A DNA stretch of 64,000 nucleotides from Caldimonas thermodepolymerans (GCF_015476235.1 NZ_CP064338.1:1612001-1676000); one strand, 5' to 3'; shown: positions 45,697 to 54,595, counted from the first letter of the stretch. Numbers and translations: made by a program. The notes: generated by a model not told the origin, from the sequence alone.

Positions 45697-46067
45697 GCAC
45701 GGGTGTGAAGATGGATGCAGGGCGCTGGCTGCTGGTCGTGGTGATCCTGATCGCCGCGATCCCGTTCCTGCGCCGGCTGTGGATCGAGGGGCAGGCCGAG
45801 TGGCTGCGCCGGACCGGCGAGCCGGCCCAGGCGGTGGTGCTGCGCCTCGAGGACACCGGCGAGCGCTACCGCGAGGGGCCGGTGCTCGTGGTGCACGTGC
45901 GTTTCTCCACGCCGCTGCAGGGCGTGGTGCAGTCCTCGTTCCGGCGCGCGATGACCCCGGTCGAGCTGCAGAGCGTGCGTCCGGGAGCGACGGTCGGCAT
46001 CGTCTACGACCGGGACCGTCCGTCGCGCATCGCGCTGCACGAGATCCCTTCGTCGGCATTGCCCTGA
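45693..46067 (+). CDS. Small inner-membrane protein, DUF3592-like
   Basis: A 124-residue protein. One N-terminal membrane helix (about residues 10-26, RWLLVVVILIAAIPFL) precedes a beta-rich soluble domain with GEPAQAVVLRLEDTGERYREGP and PGATVGIVYDRDRPSRIAL. The domain resembles DUF3592-type small periplasmic folds. The start overlaps the vgrG stop, so it is made with VgrG. It could be an immunity protein, an envelope helper, or unrelated to secretion; function unknown. Confidence 0.72.
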   Translation: MSTGVKMDAGRWLLVVVILIAAIPFLRRLWIEGQAEWLRRTGEPAQAVVLRLEDTGERYREGPVLVVHVRFSTPLQGVVQSSFRRAMTPVELQSVRPGATVGIVYDRDRPSRIALHEIPSSALP

Positions 46068-46077
46068 GTTGCCTGTC

Positions 46078-48729
46078 ATGCGCGTCCTCAAGCCTGCCTG
46101 CCTGAGCGTCCTGCCGCGGTGCGTCGAGCATCGGGGGCAGTGCTATCTCGGCATCTCGGTGCTGGCCCACGTGCCGCTGCGCGGGGCCGCGCACCTCGGT
46201 GCCGAGCAGGCGCTGTGGCCCATGCTGGCCGCCTTCGCGCCCGGCTTCGTCGAGGACGGCATCCCGCGCACGCGCAGCGAGTTCCTGCTGTACGGCACCG
46301 TGCATGCGGATGCGAGCCAGCCGGGCAGCCTGCATGTCGACTTCGGCGTGCGCATGGCCGGCATCACCCGTGTCGGCCGTGCCTTCGGGCGGCGCGTGAT
46401 GGAAGGCGCGCGGCTGGTGCTGCAGGAGCCGCTGGTGCGCGCGCCGGTGGCGGCCGCCTCGGCCTACGGCGGCCCCGGCTACCCGGCCAACCCGGCCGGC
46501 ACCGGGCACCCGTCCAGCGTGGACGCGCACGGCTACCTGCACCTGCCGCAGATCGAGCTGCCCGCCCATCCCTGGGTGCGCGATCCGCAGCGCAACGTGA
46601 GCGCGCTGTTCGGGGCGCTGGACATCACGCACCCGCTGCGCGCGCGGCATGCGGGCACCTACGACGCCGGCTGGCTGAAGCAGCACTTCCCCGGCCTGCC
46701 GCCGGATGCGGACTGGGCCCTGTACAACAAGGCGGTGCCGGAGCAGCAGCTCGAGGCGCCGTGGCGCGGCGACGAGGCCTACGACCTGCTCAACCTGCGG
46801 GCCGACGCACCGCGCCTGTCGCACCGCCTGCCCGGCGTCACGGCGCGGGTGCTGGTCCGCCGCCAGGCGCGCCCCGAGGCGCTCGAAGACCTGCGCGTCG
46901 CGCTGCGCACCGTGCTGTTCCTGCCCGACCAGGACCGGGTCGTGCTGGTCTGGCAGGCCCTGTGCCGCACCGCGCGGGACGACGCCAGCGACATCGACCT
47001 GCTGATCGCCGGGGCCGAGCACCTCGGGCGCCCCAAGCCGTTGACGACCTATGCCGACGTGGTGCGGACCCGGCTCGACGAGAAGGACGGCGTGCTGGCC
47101 ATGCTGGACGACGAGCCGCTGGTGCCCGAGGACATGCCCTTCGACGGGCTGATGGGCGAGCTGCCTGACCTGAACGCGCCGCCCGAGCCCGACAGCATGC
47201 TGGCACGCACCGTCCGGCGCGCCGAGCGCACGATGCAGGAGGCGCGTGACGAGGTGGCCTCGCACGGCCTCGATCCGGACGAGCACGCCCCGCCGGCGCG
47301 CATGCCGGCCCCGCCCGAGATCCCGCCGCCGGCCCGCTGGGGCGCCTTCATGCGCGAGCTGATCGCCGATGCGGAACAGCGCATCGCGGGGGCGAAGCAG
47401 GTCCAGCAGGTGCGCATCGCCGACGCCGAGCAGGTGTTCAAGACGCAGAACCTCGACTTCCAGGTCGTGATGCGCGAGATGAGCGGTGCCGACACGTTGG
47501 GGCCGCCGCAGGCGCTGGCGCCCGCCACGCTCCAGACCTTGCGCGACATCGACGCGCTGGCGCGCGCGCAGGGCGAGCCGGTCGGGGAGGTGGCCGAGAT
47601 GCTCGCCGACATCCCCCTGCAGCAGCGCTGGGTCCAGCAGGACCGCCAGGCCCTGGACCTGTACCGCGAGACCGCGCACGCCCGGCCGGCGGTGCCGCGC
47701 ACCCAGGGGCGCTTCGCCGAGCGGCAGCGGCGCTGGGTGGCCGAACGGCTGGCCAAGGGCGAGGGCCTGCAGGGGCTGGACCTGAGCGGCGCCAACCTCG
47801 CGGGCATCAACCTCGCCGGCGTGGACTGCGAGGGCGCCATGCTGGAGGGCGCCGACCTGCGCGGCGCGACGCTCACCGGCGCGCGCTTCGCGCGGGCCGT
47901 GCTCGCGCATGCCGACCTCAGCGACGCCCAGCTGCAGGGTTGCGACTTCACCGATGCCAACCTCGGGCGCGCCCGCCTGGATCGCGCCAACGCCACGGGC
48001 GCGATCCTCGTGCGGGCCACGCTGACCCAGGCCGTGCTGAACCTCACCGTGCTGCAGCGCGCGGTGCTGCGCGGGGCGCAGCTCTACAGCGTGATCCTCA
48101 CCGGTGCCGACCTGGCCGGGGCCGACCTCGAGGAGGCCCAGGTGCTGCAGTGCAACCTCAGCAGTTCCTCGCTGCAGCAGGCCCGCGTGGACAAGGCGCA
48201 GTTCGTCGAGTGCAACCTGAAGCACACGCGCTGGAGCGGGTGCAGCGGTGCCGAGACCGTGTTCATGAACATCGCGTGTGCCGAGTGCGACTTCACCGGG
48301 GCGCGGCTGCCGCAGTCGCGCTGGGTCGGCGCGGTGGACCTCAGTGGCGCGCGCTTCGACGATGCGCAGCTGGCACAGGCCTATTTCGGCCAGGGCAGCT
48401 GCCTGCGCGCGGCGAGCCTGGAGCGGGTGCAGGCCGACGGCGTGGACTTCACCGCCTGCAACCTGGAATGCGCCGTGCTGCGTGCCGCGCGGCTGCGCGG
48501 GGCGAGCCTGCGCCGTGCGCGGCTGGTCGAGGCCGACCTGTCGCACGCCGACCTGATGGGCGCGATCCTGCAGAACGCCGACGCGCAGGGCGCCGCGCTG
48601 GTGGGCGCGCACCTGTACGGCGCCGACCTGGCGCGCCTGCGCGCCGACACCCGCACCCGCCTCGACGGCGCGGTGCTGCACAAGGCGCGCACCTATCCCC
48701 GCTGGCAAGCGCCGGCCGAACGCCGATGA
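46078..48729 (+). CDS. DUF2169 adaptor fused to a pentapeptide-repeat domain
   Basis: An 883-residue two-part protein. The N-terminal part (about 1-330) is DUF2169: PACLSVLPRCVEHRGQCYLG, then LPQIELPAHPWVRDPQRN and RHAGTYDAGWLKQHFPGLP. DUF2169 proteins act as T6SS adaptors that load PAAR-type effectors on VgrG (Atu3641 with Tde2 in Agrobacterium). A helical linker follows (about 380-560). Residues about 564-868 are pentapeptide repeats (DLSGANLAGINLAGVDCEGA; GASLRRARLVEADLSHADLM) forming a right-handed beta-helix. ATG 46078 is used; an in-frame TTG lies 9 bp upstream. Confidence 0.88.
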   Translation: MRVLKPACLSVLPRCVEHRGQCYLGISVLAHVPLRGAAHLGAEQALWPMLAAFAPGFVEDGIPRTRSEFLLYGTVHADASQPGSLHVDFGVRMAGITRVGRAFGRRVMEGARLVLQEPLVRAPVAAASAYGGPGYPANPAGTGHPSSVDAHGYLHLPQIELPAHPWVRDPQRNVSALFGALDITHPLRARHAGTYDAGWLKQHFPGLPPDADWALYNKAVPEQQLEAPWRGDEAYDLLNLRADAPRLSHRLPGVTARVLVRRQARPEALEDLRVALRTVLFLPDQDRVVLVWQALCRTARDDASDIDLLIAGAEHLGRPKPLTTYADVVRTRLDEKDGVLAMLDDEPLVPEDMPFDGLMGELPDLNAPPEPDSMLARTVRRAERTMQEARDEVASHGLDPDEHAPPARMPAPPEIPPPARWGAFMRELIADAEQRIAGAKQVQQVRIADAEQVFKTQNLDFQVVMREMSGADTLGPPQALAPATLQTLRDIDALARAQGEPVGEVAEMLADIPLQQRWVQQDRQALDLYRETAHARPAVPRTQGRFAERQRRWVAERLAKGEGLQGLDLSGANLAGINLAGVDCEGAMLEGADLRGATLTGARFARAVLAHADLSDAQLQGCDFTDANLGRARLDRANATGAILVRATLTQAVLNLTVLQRAVLRGAQLYSVILTGADLAGADLEEAQVLQCNLSSSSLQQARVDKAQFVECNLKHTRWSGCSGAETVFMNIACAECDFTGARLPQSRWVGAVDLSGARFDDAQLAQAYFGQGSCLRAASLERVQADGVDFTACNLECAVLRAARLRGASLRRARLVEADLSHADLMGAILQNADAQGAALVGAHLYGADLARLRADTRTRLDGAVLHKARTYPRWQAPAERR

Positions 48730-49808
48730 AGACGCTGGACGTGACCCAACTCCGGGCGGCGCTGGACAGCGGCGAGCCGCTGGTCGGCGTGTCGGTGCAG
48801 GGCGCCGATCTGCGCGGGCTGTCGCTCGGCGGTGCGGTCTACGAGAACGTCGACCTGCGCGGTTGCCGCATGGACGGCGCGACCGTGCGCGACGCGATCC
48901 TCGTCAAGTGCCAGCTCGACGGCGCGAGCCTGGAAGGGGCCGACCTCCGCCAGCTCGCGCTGCACGAGTGCAGCCTGGAGGGCGTGGTGATGCGCTCGGT
49001 GCAGGCGCAGGGCCTGCAGGTGGTGGCGTGCCGGCTGGCCCGCTCCGACTGGCGCGGCGCGGACCTGACCGACGCCGCCTTCCTGGACTGCCAGCTGCAG
49101 CAGGCCGTGTTCGCCGGGGCCACCGTCAACGGCACCACCTGGCTGGACGGCAGCCTGGACGAGGCCGACCTCGGGGCGACGCACCTGCACAAGGCGGTGC
49201 TGGTCGGCGCCGACCTGTCGCGTGCACGCCTGGGCGGCGCGCGCTTCGACCAGTGCGTGATGAACAAGGTGAAGCTCGCCGGGGCGGACCTCGGCGGCAT
49301 GGACCTGCGCCTGAGCCAGCTGTTCGAGGCGGACCTGCAGGGCACTCGGCTGGTCAGGGCACAGCTGCAGCAGTGCGGCTTCAAGGGCGCGCTGCTGCAG
49401 GGCGCCGACCTGTCCGGCGCGATCGCCCCGCAGGCCGTGTTCGTCGAGGCCCAGGCCGACGGGGCCCGCTTCGCCGGCGCCGACCTGCTGCAGTCGCTGC
49501 TGATCGATGCCGGGCTGCAGGGCGCCGACTTCCGCGCCGCGCGGCTGGAGCAGGCGATGTTCCACCGGGCCCGCTGCGCCCAGGCCGACTTCAGCGACGC
49601 CAACCTGGTCTACGCCGACTTCTCGCATGCGGACCTGCGCGGCTGCCGCTTCGACGGCATCCGCACCGAACGCACCAGGTTCCACCTCGCGCAGCGCGAA
49701 GGCGTGCGCCTGCCCGCCGGCGCCAGCGTCCTGGGCGACGACGAAGCGCTGGCCCGGGCCGAGCGCTGGCAGCCCCCCGTTTCTTCTCCGACCGGAGTGC
49801 CACGATGA
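48726..49808 (+). CDS. Pentapeptide-repeat protein
   Basis: A 360-residue protein made almost wholly of pentapeptide repeats (about residues 20-325), e.g. GADLRGLSLGGAVYENVDLR and GADLLQSLLIDAGLQGADFR, closed by a short non-repeat tail. Pentapeptide proteins form right-handed quadrilateral beta-helices; some mimic DNA and inhibit gyrase, but many are structural. It is ATGA-coupled to the DUF2169-pentapeptide gene and to the DUF3540 gene. Being next to another pentapeptide domain in a T6SS spike operon, it may be a cargo, scaffold or spike-tip element. Confidence 0.85.
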   Translation: MKTLDVTQLRAALDSGEPLVGVSVQGADLRGLSLGGAVYENVDLRGCRMDGATVRDAILVKCQLDGASLEGADLRQLALHECSLEGVVMRSVQAQGLQVVACRLARSDWRGADLTDAAFLDCQLQQAVFAGATVNGTTWLDGSLDEADLGATHLHKAVLVGADLSRARLGGARFDQCVMNKVKLAGADLGGMDLRLSQLFEADLQGTRLVRAQLQQCGFKGALLQGADLSGAIAPQAVFVEAQADGARFAGADLLQSLLIDAGLQGADFRAARLEQAMFHRARCAQADFSDANLVYADFSHADLRGCRFDGIRTERTRFHLAQREGVRLPAGASVLGDDEALARAERWQPPVSSPTGVPR

Positions 49809-50449
49809 ATCCGACCTCCACCTCCGTCCCTCCCCGCGCCCCCACCGCCGCCGAGGCCCGCTGGCTCACCGGCACCGTGGCGCACTGCGATGCCGACACG
49901 TGCTACGTGAGCCTGGAGCGCGAGGGCCGGGCCTGCGAGGCGCGCCGCGCCTTCGGCTGCCTGGTCGCACCCGCCGTCGGCGACCTTGTCGCCGTGCTGT
50001 GCGACGAGCACGGGCAGCACCACGTCATCGCCGTGCTGCACCGTCCGGTCGAGGCCGAGGCGACGCTGAGCGTGCCGGGCCGCATGGTGATCGAGGCACC
50101 GGCCGGGCTGGCGGTGCGCGCGGGGCAGGGCATCGAGCTGCAGGCCGACGTGCTGGACGGGCGCGTGGGCGAGGTGCGCTGGTGGAGCCGGCTGATGCAG
50201 CTGACCGGCAAGGAACTGCTGGTGCGCACCGGGCTGGCGCGGCTGGCCTGCAGCGTCGCCGACCTGGTGACGCAGCGTTCGCAGGTGCAGGCCGAGCGCA
50301 GCTACCGCACGATCGCTGCGACCGAGCACGTGCGCACCCGCGTGCTGGACGTGCAGGCCGAGCAGGTCGTGCACCTGCGGGCACGCCACACGCTGGTGAC
50401 GGCGCAGCAGCTGACCAAGCTCGACGGTGCCCAGGTGCACGTCGGCTGA
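49805..50449 (+). CDS. DUF3540 domain protein
   Basis: A 214-residue protein of the DUF3540 type that accompanies DUF2169, pentapeptide and DUF4150 genes in T6SS spike modules. The N-terminal half looks like a small OB-type beta fold (WLTGTVAHCDADTCYVSLER; PAVGDLVAVLCDEHGQHHVI). The C-terminal half is repetitive and beta-rich, recalling the beta-helix of VgrG (RVGEVRWWSRLMQLTGKELL; YRTIAATEHVRTRVLDVQAE). Function is not established; a spike-extension or adaptor role is likely from fold and position. ATG overlaps the previous stop. Confidence 0.85.
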   Translation: MNPTSTSVPPRAPTAAEARWLTGTVAHCDADTCYVSLEREGRACEARRAFGCLVAPAVGDLVAVLCDEHGQHHVIAVLHRPVEAEATLSVPGRMVIEAPAGLAVRAGQGIELQADVLDGRVGEVRWWSRLMQLTGKELLVRTGLARLACSVADLVTQRSQVQAERSYRTIAATEHVRTRVLDVQAEQVVHLRARHTLVTAQQLTKLDGAQVHVG

Positions 50450-50469
50450 CACGCGACGAGGAGCTTCCG

Positions 50470-50868
50470 ATGTTCGCCAACACCCAGATGGCCGGCCAGA
50501 GCCTGGCGTTTCCCGACGTCTGCCTGACCCCGGCGCCGCCCGGGCCGCCGATCCCGGTCCCGTATCCCAACATCGCGATGTCGCCGATGGCCGTGGGCGC
50601 CGCCTACAACGTGCTGATCGACTGCATGCCGGCGCACAACATGGGCACCGTGGTGCCGCTGACCAACGGCGACAACGCCGGCATCGGCACGGGCGTGGCC
50701 TCGGGCATGGTGATGGGGCAGGCCCGGCATCTGACGGGGGCCTTCACCGTGCTGGTGGGCGGCAAGCCCGCCACGCGGCTGAGCAGCATGAGCCTGCAGA
50801 ACGGCACCAACGCACCGGGTTGCCAGATCGTGCCCAGCCAGGTCAAGGTGTTGATGTTGGCGCCATGA
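50470..50868 (+). CDS. PAAR-like DUF4150 protein (spike tip)
   Basis: A 132-residue DUF4150 protein. It opens MFANTQMAGQSLAFPDVCLT, then TPAPPGPPIPVPYPNIAM, and ends with FTVLVGGKPATRLSSMS and PSQVKVLMLAP. DUF4150 proteins are PAAR-like and are expected to cap the VgrG trimer; they often carry effector domains, but this one has none. No other PAAR protein is encoded in the window, so this is probably the tip for the neighbouring VgrG. It lies 20 bp after the DUF3540 gene. Confidence 0.88.
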   Translation: MFANTQMAGQSLAFPDVCLTPAPPGPPIPVPYPNIAMSPMAVGAAYNVLIDCMPAHNMGTVVPLTNGDNAGIGTGVASGMVMGQARHLTGAFTVLVGGKPATRLSSMSLQNGTNAPGCQIVPSQVKVLMLAP

Positions 50869-50950
50869 GTCCCTTCGTGTCCCCAGGCGAAGGGGGAGGC
50901 CGGCCGCGCCGTGCGTCCCCTTCGAGCCTACACATTCCAGTGGTGGTCAC

Positions 50951-52741
50951 ATGCTCCAGATTCGAGTCGTGAGCGTCGCGGGGCAGCCCCCCGCCACCCC
51001 CATCGTCGCCCAGTTCGGCCCGGCCGGGGGCAGCATCGGTCGCAACGAAGGCAACACGCTGGTGCTGCCCGACGAGGCCAAGACGATTTCCCGGCAGCAC
51101 GCGCTGATCCAGATGCAGGGGCAGGGCTACGTGCTGCTCGACAAGGGCGCCAACCCGACCCTGCGCAACCGCGTGCCGGTCGGCGCGGGGCAGGTGGTGC
51201 CGCTGGAGCCCGGCGACGAGCTGTGCATCGGGCCGTACGTGCTGACGGTGGAGCGGCCGGCCGCGGCGGCCTTCGACCCGAACAGCACCCAGGTCGCCCC
51301 GGCGCCGGTCGCCCCGGTGCCGCCGTCCGCTCCCGCAGCCCCGTTCGCCCTGCCGCCGGCTTCGGCCGCGCCCTCGGCCCCGCCGGCAGCGCCCGCCGCG
51401 GCGGACGATCCGTTTGCCGGCCTGTTCGGCGCGGCGCCTGCGGCACCGGCCGCCGCACGGGACGACCCGCTGGCAGGGTGGGGCGGGGCCCCGGCACCGG
51501 CGCCGGCACCTGGCCCGGTGCCCGCGATCCCGGACGATTTCGATCCGTTTGCCAGCCTGGCCAGGCCCGAGCCCGCCCCGACACCGGCCTTCGATCCGCT
51601 CGCTTCGGCGTCGCGCCGCGTGCCGCCACCCATCACCTTCGACCCGCCGGGGGGCAGCGACGACCTCATTGCGCCGGTGCCGGAGAAGTCGGCGTCCATC
51701 GACGAGCTGTTCGGCCTGGGCAACACGCCGGCCGATCCGCTGGACGTGCTCAAGTCGGTCGATCCCGCGCCGTCGCCTGCGCCGTCGGCCCCGGTGGACG
51801 ACCCGCTGGTCCTGTTCGGCGGTCCGCCGGCACCGCAGGGAGCGGGCCCGGCGCAACCGGATCACACGAGCGCCGAGCACATGGCCTTCTCGCTGCCGCC
51901 GGTGGCCCGCCCCGCGACGCCGCCGCCTCCGGCGCCCGTGCCGGGGCGCGCGCCCGCGGCGGCCTCGGTGAGCCCCGAGCAGATCGACGACCTGCTCGCT
52001 TCGGTCGGCCCGCTGGACGCCAGCAAGATGCCCACCGGCCAGTTCAAGGCCATGCCGCCGGCGCCGTCGGTGCCACCCGCGGCGTCGGCCCCGGCGAGCG
52101 CGCGCCCGGCGGGGCCGCCTGCGCAGCCGGCCTCGGTGGACGCCCTGATGGCCGCGTTCAGCGAAGGGCTGGGCGCGCCGGTCAACCTGCCGGACGGCGT
52201 CACCGAGGAGTTCATGTACCGCATGGGCGGGCTGGTGCGCGAGGCCATCAAGGGGACCGTGGACCTGCTCAACGCACGCGCCGTCACCAAGCGCGAGGTC
52301 AAGGCCAGCGCGACGCTGATCATGGAGCGCAACAACAACCCGCTGAAGTTCTCGCCCGACGCGAAGACGGCAATGCTGTACCTGGTCTCGGGTCGCCTCA
52401 ACCCGGCCTTCATGCCGCCGATCACCGCGATGCGCGACGCGTACAACGACCTGCGCTCGCACCAGTTCGGCTTCATGGCCGGCACCAAGGCCGCGCTCGA
52501 AGGCGTGCTGGAGCGCTTCGAGCCGCAGCGGCTGGAGAGCCGCCTGACCGACAAGGGCCTGGTCGAGTCGCTGATCCCGGCGGCGCGCAAGGCCCGCCTG
52601 TGGGACCTGTTCAACGAGCTGTACCAGGAGATCGCGCGCGAGGCCGAGGACGACTTCCACGCGCTGTTCGGGCAGGCCTTCCTGAAAGCCTACGAGGAGC
52701 ATGTCGAGGCGCTGCGGCGCGACATGCCGGAAGACGAATGA
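50951..52741 (+). CDS. tagH: Type VI secretion FHA-domain protein TagH (Fha)
   Basis: A 596-residue protein. The N-terminal FHA domain (1-100) has GGSIGRNEGNTLVLPDEAK and ISRQHALIQMQGQGY, the phosphothreonine-binding loops. A long Pro/Ala-rich linker (about 100-395) holds repeated acidic DDPFAGLFG / DDPLAGW / DDFDPFASL patches. The C-terminal domain (about 396-590) is the T6SS-specific VasC part (EEFMYRMGGLVREAIKGTVD; NNPLKFSPDAKTAMLYLVSG). Fha is the phosphorylated activator in threonine-phosphorylation control of T6SS; the phosphatase gene follows directly, but no kinase gene is in the window. Confidence 0.93.
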   Translation: MLQIRVVSVAGQPPATPIVAQFGPAGGSIGRNEGNTLVLPDEAKTISRQHALIQMQGQGYVLLDKGANPTLRNRVPVGAGQVVPLEPGDELCIGPYVLTVERPAAAAFDPNSTQVAPAPVAPVPPSAPAAPFALPPASAAPSAPPAAPAAADDPFAGLFGAAPAAPAAARDDPLAGWGGAPAPAPAPGPVPAIPDDFDPFASLARPEPAPTPAFDPLASASRRVPPPITFDPPGGSDDLIAPVPEKSASIDELFGLGNTPADPLDVLKSVDPAPSPAPSAPVDDPLVLFGGPPAPQGAGPAQPDHTSAEHMAFSLPPVARPATPPPPAPVPGRAPAAASVSPEQIDDLLASVGPLDASKMPTGQFKAMPPAPSVPPAASAPASARPAGPPAQPASVDALMAAFSEGLGAPVNLPDGVTEEFMYRMGGLVREAIKGTVDLLNARAVTKREVKASATLIMERNNNPLKFSPDAKTAMLYLVSGRLNPAFMPPITAMRDAYNDLRSHQFGFMAGTKAALEGVLERFEPQRLESRLTDKGLVESLIPAARKARLWDLFNELYQEIAREAEDDFHALFGQAFLKAYEEHVEALRRDMPEDE

Positions 52742-53562
52742 TGCTGTCGCTGACCGCGCACCTGCTGCACAGCCAGGGAGGCCGCTCCTACCAGGAGGAC
52801 GCCTGGGGCTACCACGTGAGGCAGGACGTCGCCTGCCTCGTGGTCGCCGACGGGGCGGGCGGCCACGGGGGCGGGGACCTGGCCTCGCAGCTGGTGGTGC
52901 GAGCCATCCTGGAGCAGCACGCGATGCAGCCGCAGTGCTCGATGGAAGCGGCCGCGGCGCTGATCCAGCATGCCCAGCAGGTGGTCCTGGCCGGGCAGCG
53001 CCGCTTCGCGCAGTACACCGACATGCGCTCCACCGTGGTGATGGCGCTGGTGGACCTGGCGACGGGACAGGCGGTGTTCGGCAATGTCGGCGACTCGCGC
53101 GCCTACTGGTTCCACGACGCGACCGTGCTGCTGCAGACCCGCGACCACAGCTTGGTGCAGCAGATGGTCGATGCCGGCATGATCGGCAGCGACCAGATCC
53201 GCTCGCGCAAGGAGCGCAGCGTGCTGACCAGTTCGCTGGGCAGTCCCGGCGCGCTCGAACCCTACGTCTACGAGCTCGGCCGCCCGGCCGCCGCGGGCGA
53301 CGTGCTGCTGCTGTGCACCGACGGCCTGTGGGAGTACGTGCACGAGGACGAGATGCAGCAGGTGCTGCGGCTGGACCAGGACGGCGACCGCCATCTCGCC
53401 TGCTTCGAGCAGCGGGTGCAGCAACGCGCCCCGCGCCATTGCGACAACTTCACCGGGCTGATGGCCGTCTTCCACCGCGATGACGCCGCCACTGGCCAGG
53501 CCCTGGACCCGGAATCCACCGTGATCGCGCCGCTGGACCCGTTGGGACGCGGCCCGGCTTGA
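52738..53562 (+). CDS. pppA: PP2C-type Ser/Thr phosphatase PppA
   Basis: A 274-residue PP2C phosphatase expected to remove phosphate from TagH. Metal-binding motifs are complete: RSYQEDAWG, VADGAGGHGGGDLAS, FGNVGDSRAYW, LLCTDGLWEYV and DNFTGLMAVF. Two adjacent ATG codons (52738 and 52741) overlap the tagH stop; either may be used, GGAAG lying 5 or 8 nt away. Translational coupling with tagH is evident. Confidence 0.92.
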   Translation: MMLSLTAHLLHSQGGRSYQEDAWGYHVRQDVACLVVADGAGGHGGGDLASQLVVRAILEQHAMQPQCSMEAAAALIQHAQQVVLAGQRRFAQYTDMRSTVVMALVDLATGQAVFGNVGDSRAYWFHDATVLLQTRDHSLVQQMVDAGMIGSDQIRSRKERSVLTSSLGSPGALEPYVYELGRPAAAGDVLLLCTDGLWEYVHEDEMQQVLRLDQDGDRHLACFEQRVQQRAPRHCDNFTGLMAVFHRDDAATGQALDPESTVIAPLDPLGRGPA

Positions 53563-53610
53563 GCCACGGGCGGGACACGGTCACCCACGAGAACTTCCCA
53601 GGAGAACCCC

Positions 53611-54558
53611 ATGAACATGCGAGCCCCTTTCATCCTGCACACCGTCGCTGCGGCCTGCGTCGCGTTCGCGGTGTCGGCCTGCGGCGACAAGCCGTCCGAG
53701 GCGCCGGCCGCGCCACCGTCTGCAGCCGGCACTGCCGCGCCGGCGGGCAACGAGGTGCTGTTCGAGGCGAACCAGAACGTGGCGGTCACCGGCCCGGCCT
53801 TCATCGAATGGCGCGACCAGATGCTGGCCCAGGGCGAGGGCAAGCTGCTGCAGGTCACCGGACGGGCCTACGCCAACGAGAGCGGCAGCGGCGGCGAGGA
53901 CCTCGGGCAGGCACGCGCCGAGGCGGCCAGCATCCTGTTCATGGAAAAGCTCGATCCCGAGCGCATCGTGCTGAAGTCGGAGACCCTGCCCGGCGATCCG
54001 CCCTCCGGCCGCTTCGAGGCGGTGCGCTTCGAGTGGATCGACGCCCCGGCCGACGCAGTGGCCGGCGCCGAGGCCGGAGCCGAGCCCGCGAGCGGCGAGG
54101 AGGCGGCCACGAGCGTGGCGGCGGCACCGGCTCCGGAACCGGCAGCACCGGCAGCCGAACCTGCGCCGGCCGCCGAGCCGGTCCCCGCGCCCGCGCCGGC
54201 CGCCAGTCCCGCGCCTGCGGCCGCCGACAGCGTGCGCGCGCTGGTGCTGTACTTCGACACCGGCAGCGCCACCCCGCGCCTGGGCGCCGAGGAGCGCAAG
54301 CAGCTGCAGGCGCTGGTGGCTTCGGCCGGCGAGGGGGGCATCAACGTGGTCGGCCATGCGGACAGCCGCGGTGCCCCCGAGTTCAACCGGACCCTGAGCG
54401 CCGCGCGGGCCGAGGCGGTCAAGCGCCTGCTGGTGCGCCTGGGCGCGAAGGCCGAGGCGGTGCAGACCAGCGGCCAGGGCTCGGACCAGCCGGTCGAAAG
54501 CAACGACGCGGCAGCCGGCCGGGCGAAGAACCGGCGGGTCGAGATCAGCGTGATGTGA
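53611..54558 (+). CDS. OmpA-domain lipoprotein
   Basis: A 315-residue lipoprotein. The signal peptide MNMRAPFILHTVAAACVAFA ends VSAC, with Cys24 lipidated. A first globular part (about 45-150) is unassigned (EVLFEANQNVAVTGPAFIEW). A Pro/Ala/Glu spacer (about 150-205) follows, then an OmpA/peptidoglycan-binding domain (about 206-315) with LVLYFDTGSATPRLG, VVGHADSRGAPEFNRTLS and KNRRVEISV. AGGAG lies upstream of ATG 53611. It ends the rightward T6SS region and may add a cell-wall anchor beside the OmpA part of TssL. Confidence 0.85.
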   Translation: MNMRAPFILHTVAAACVAFAVSACGDKPSEAPAAPPSAAGTAAPAGNEVLFEANQNVAVTGPAFIEWRDQMLAQGEGKLLQVTGRAYANESGSGGEDLGQARAEAASILFMEKLDPERIVLKSETLPGDPPSGRFEAVRFEWIDAPADAVAGAEAGAEPASGEEAATSVAAAPAPEPAAPAAEPAPAAEPVPAPAPAASPAPAAADSVRALVLYFDTGSATPRLGAEERKQLQALVASAGEGGINVVGHADSRGAPEFNRTLSAARAEAVKRLLVRLGAKAEAVQTSGQGSDQPVESNDAAAGRAKNRRVEISVM

Positions 54559-54564
54559 CGAGGC

Positions 54565-54595
54565 TGCGGTGGTCGCCGGTGCGGCGGCCACCGCA
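54565..54595. terminator. Strong hairpin between convergent genes
   Basis: TGCGGTGG-T-CGCCG pairs with CGGCG-G-CCACCGCA around a GTG loop, a 14-bp stem with one G-T wobble. It lies between the OmpA lipoprotein stop (54558) and the kinase stop (54616). Neither strand has a U tract, so termination may be Rho-assisted. Confidence 0.55.

Noticed and set aside
43189-48708. A very long open frame on the minus strand (about 1840 codons) opposite vgrG and the pentapeptide genes
   Set aside because: It lies antisense to several well-recognised genes and has no family features; long antisense frames are expected from high third-position GC.
47760-49730. DNA-level tandem repeat (GCCGACCTG-rich) as a repeat array
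   Set aside because: It is fully explained by pentapeptide-repeat coding sequence.
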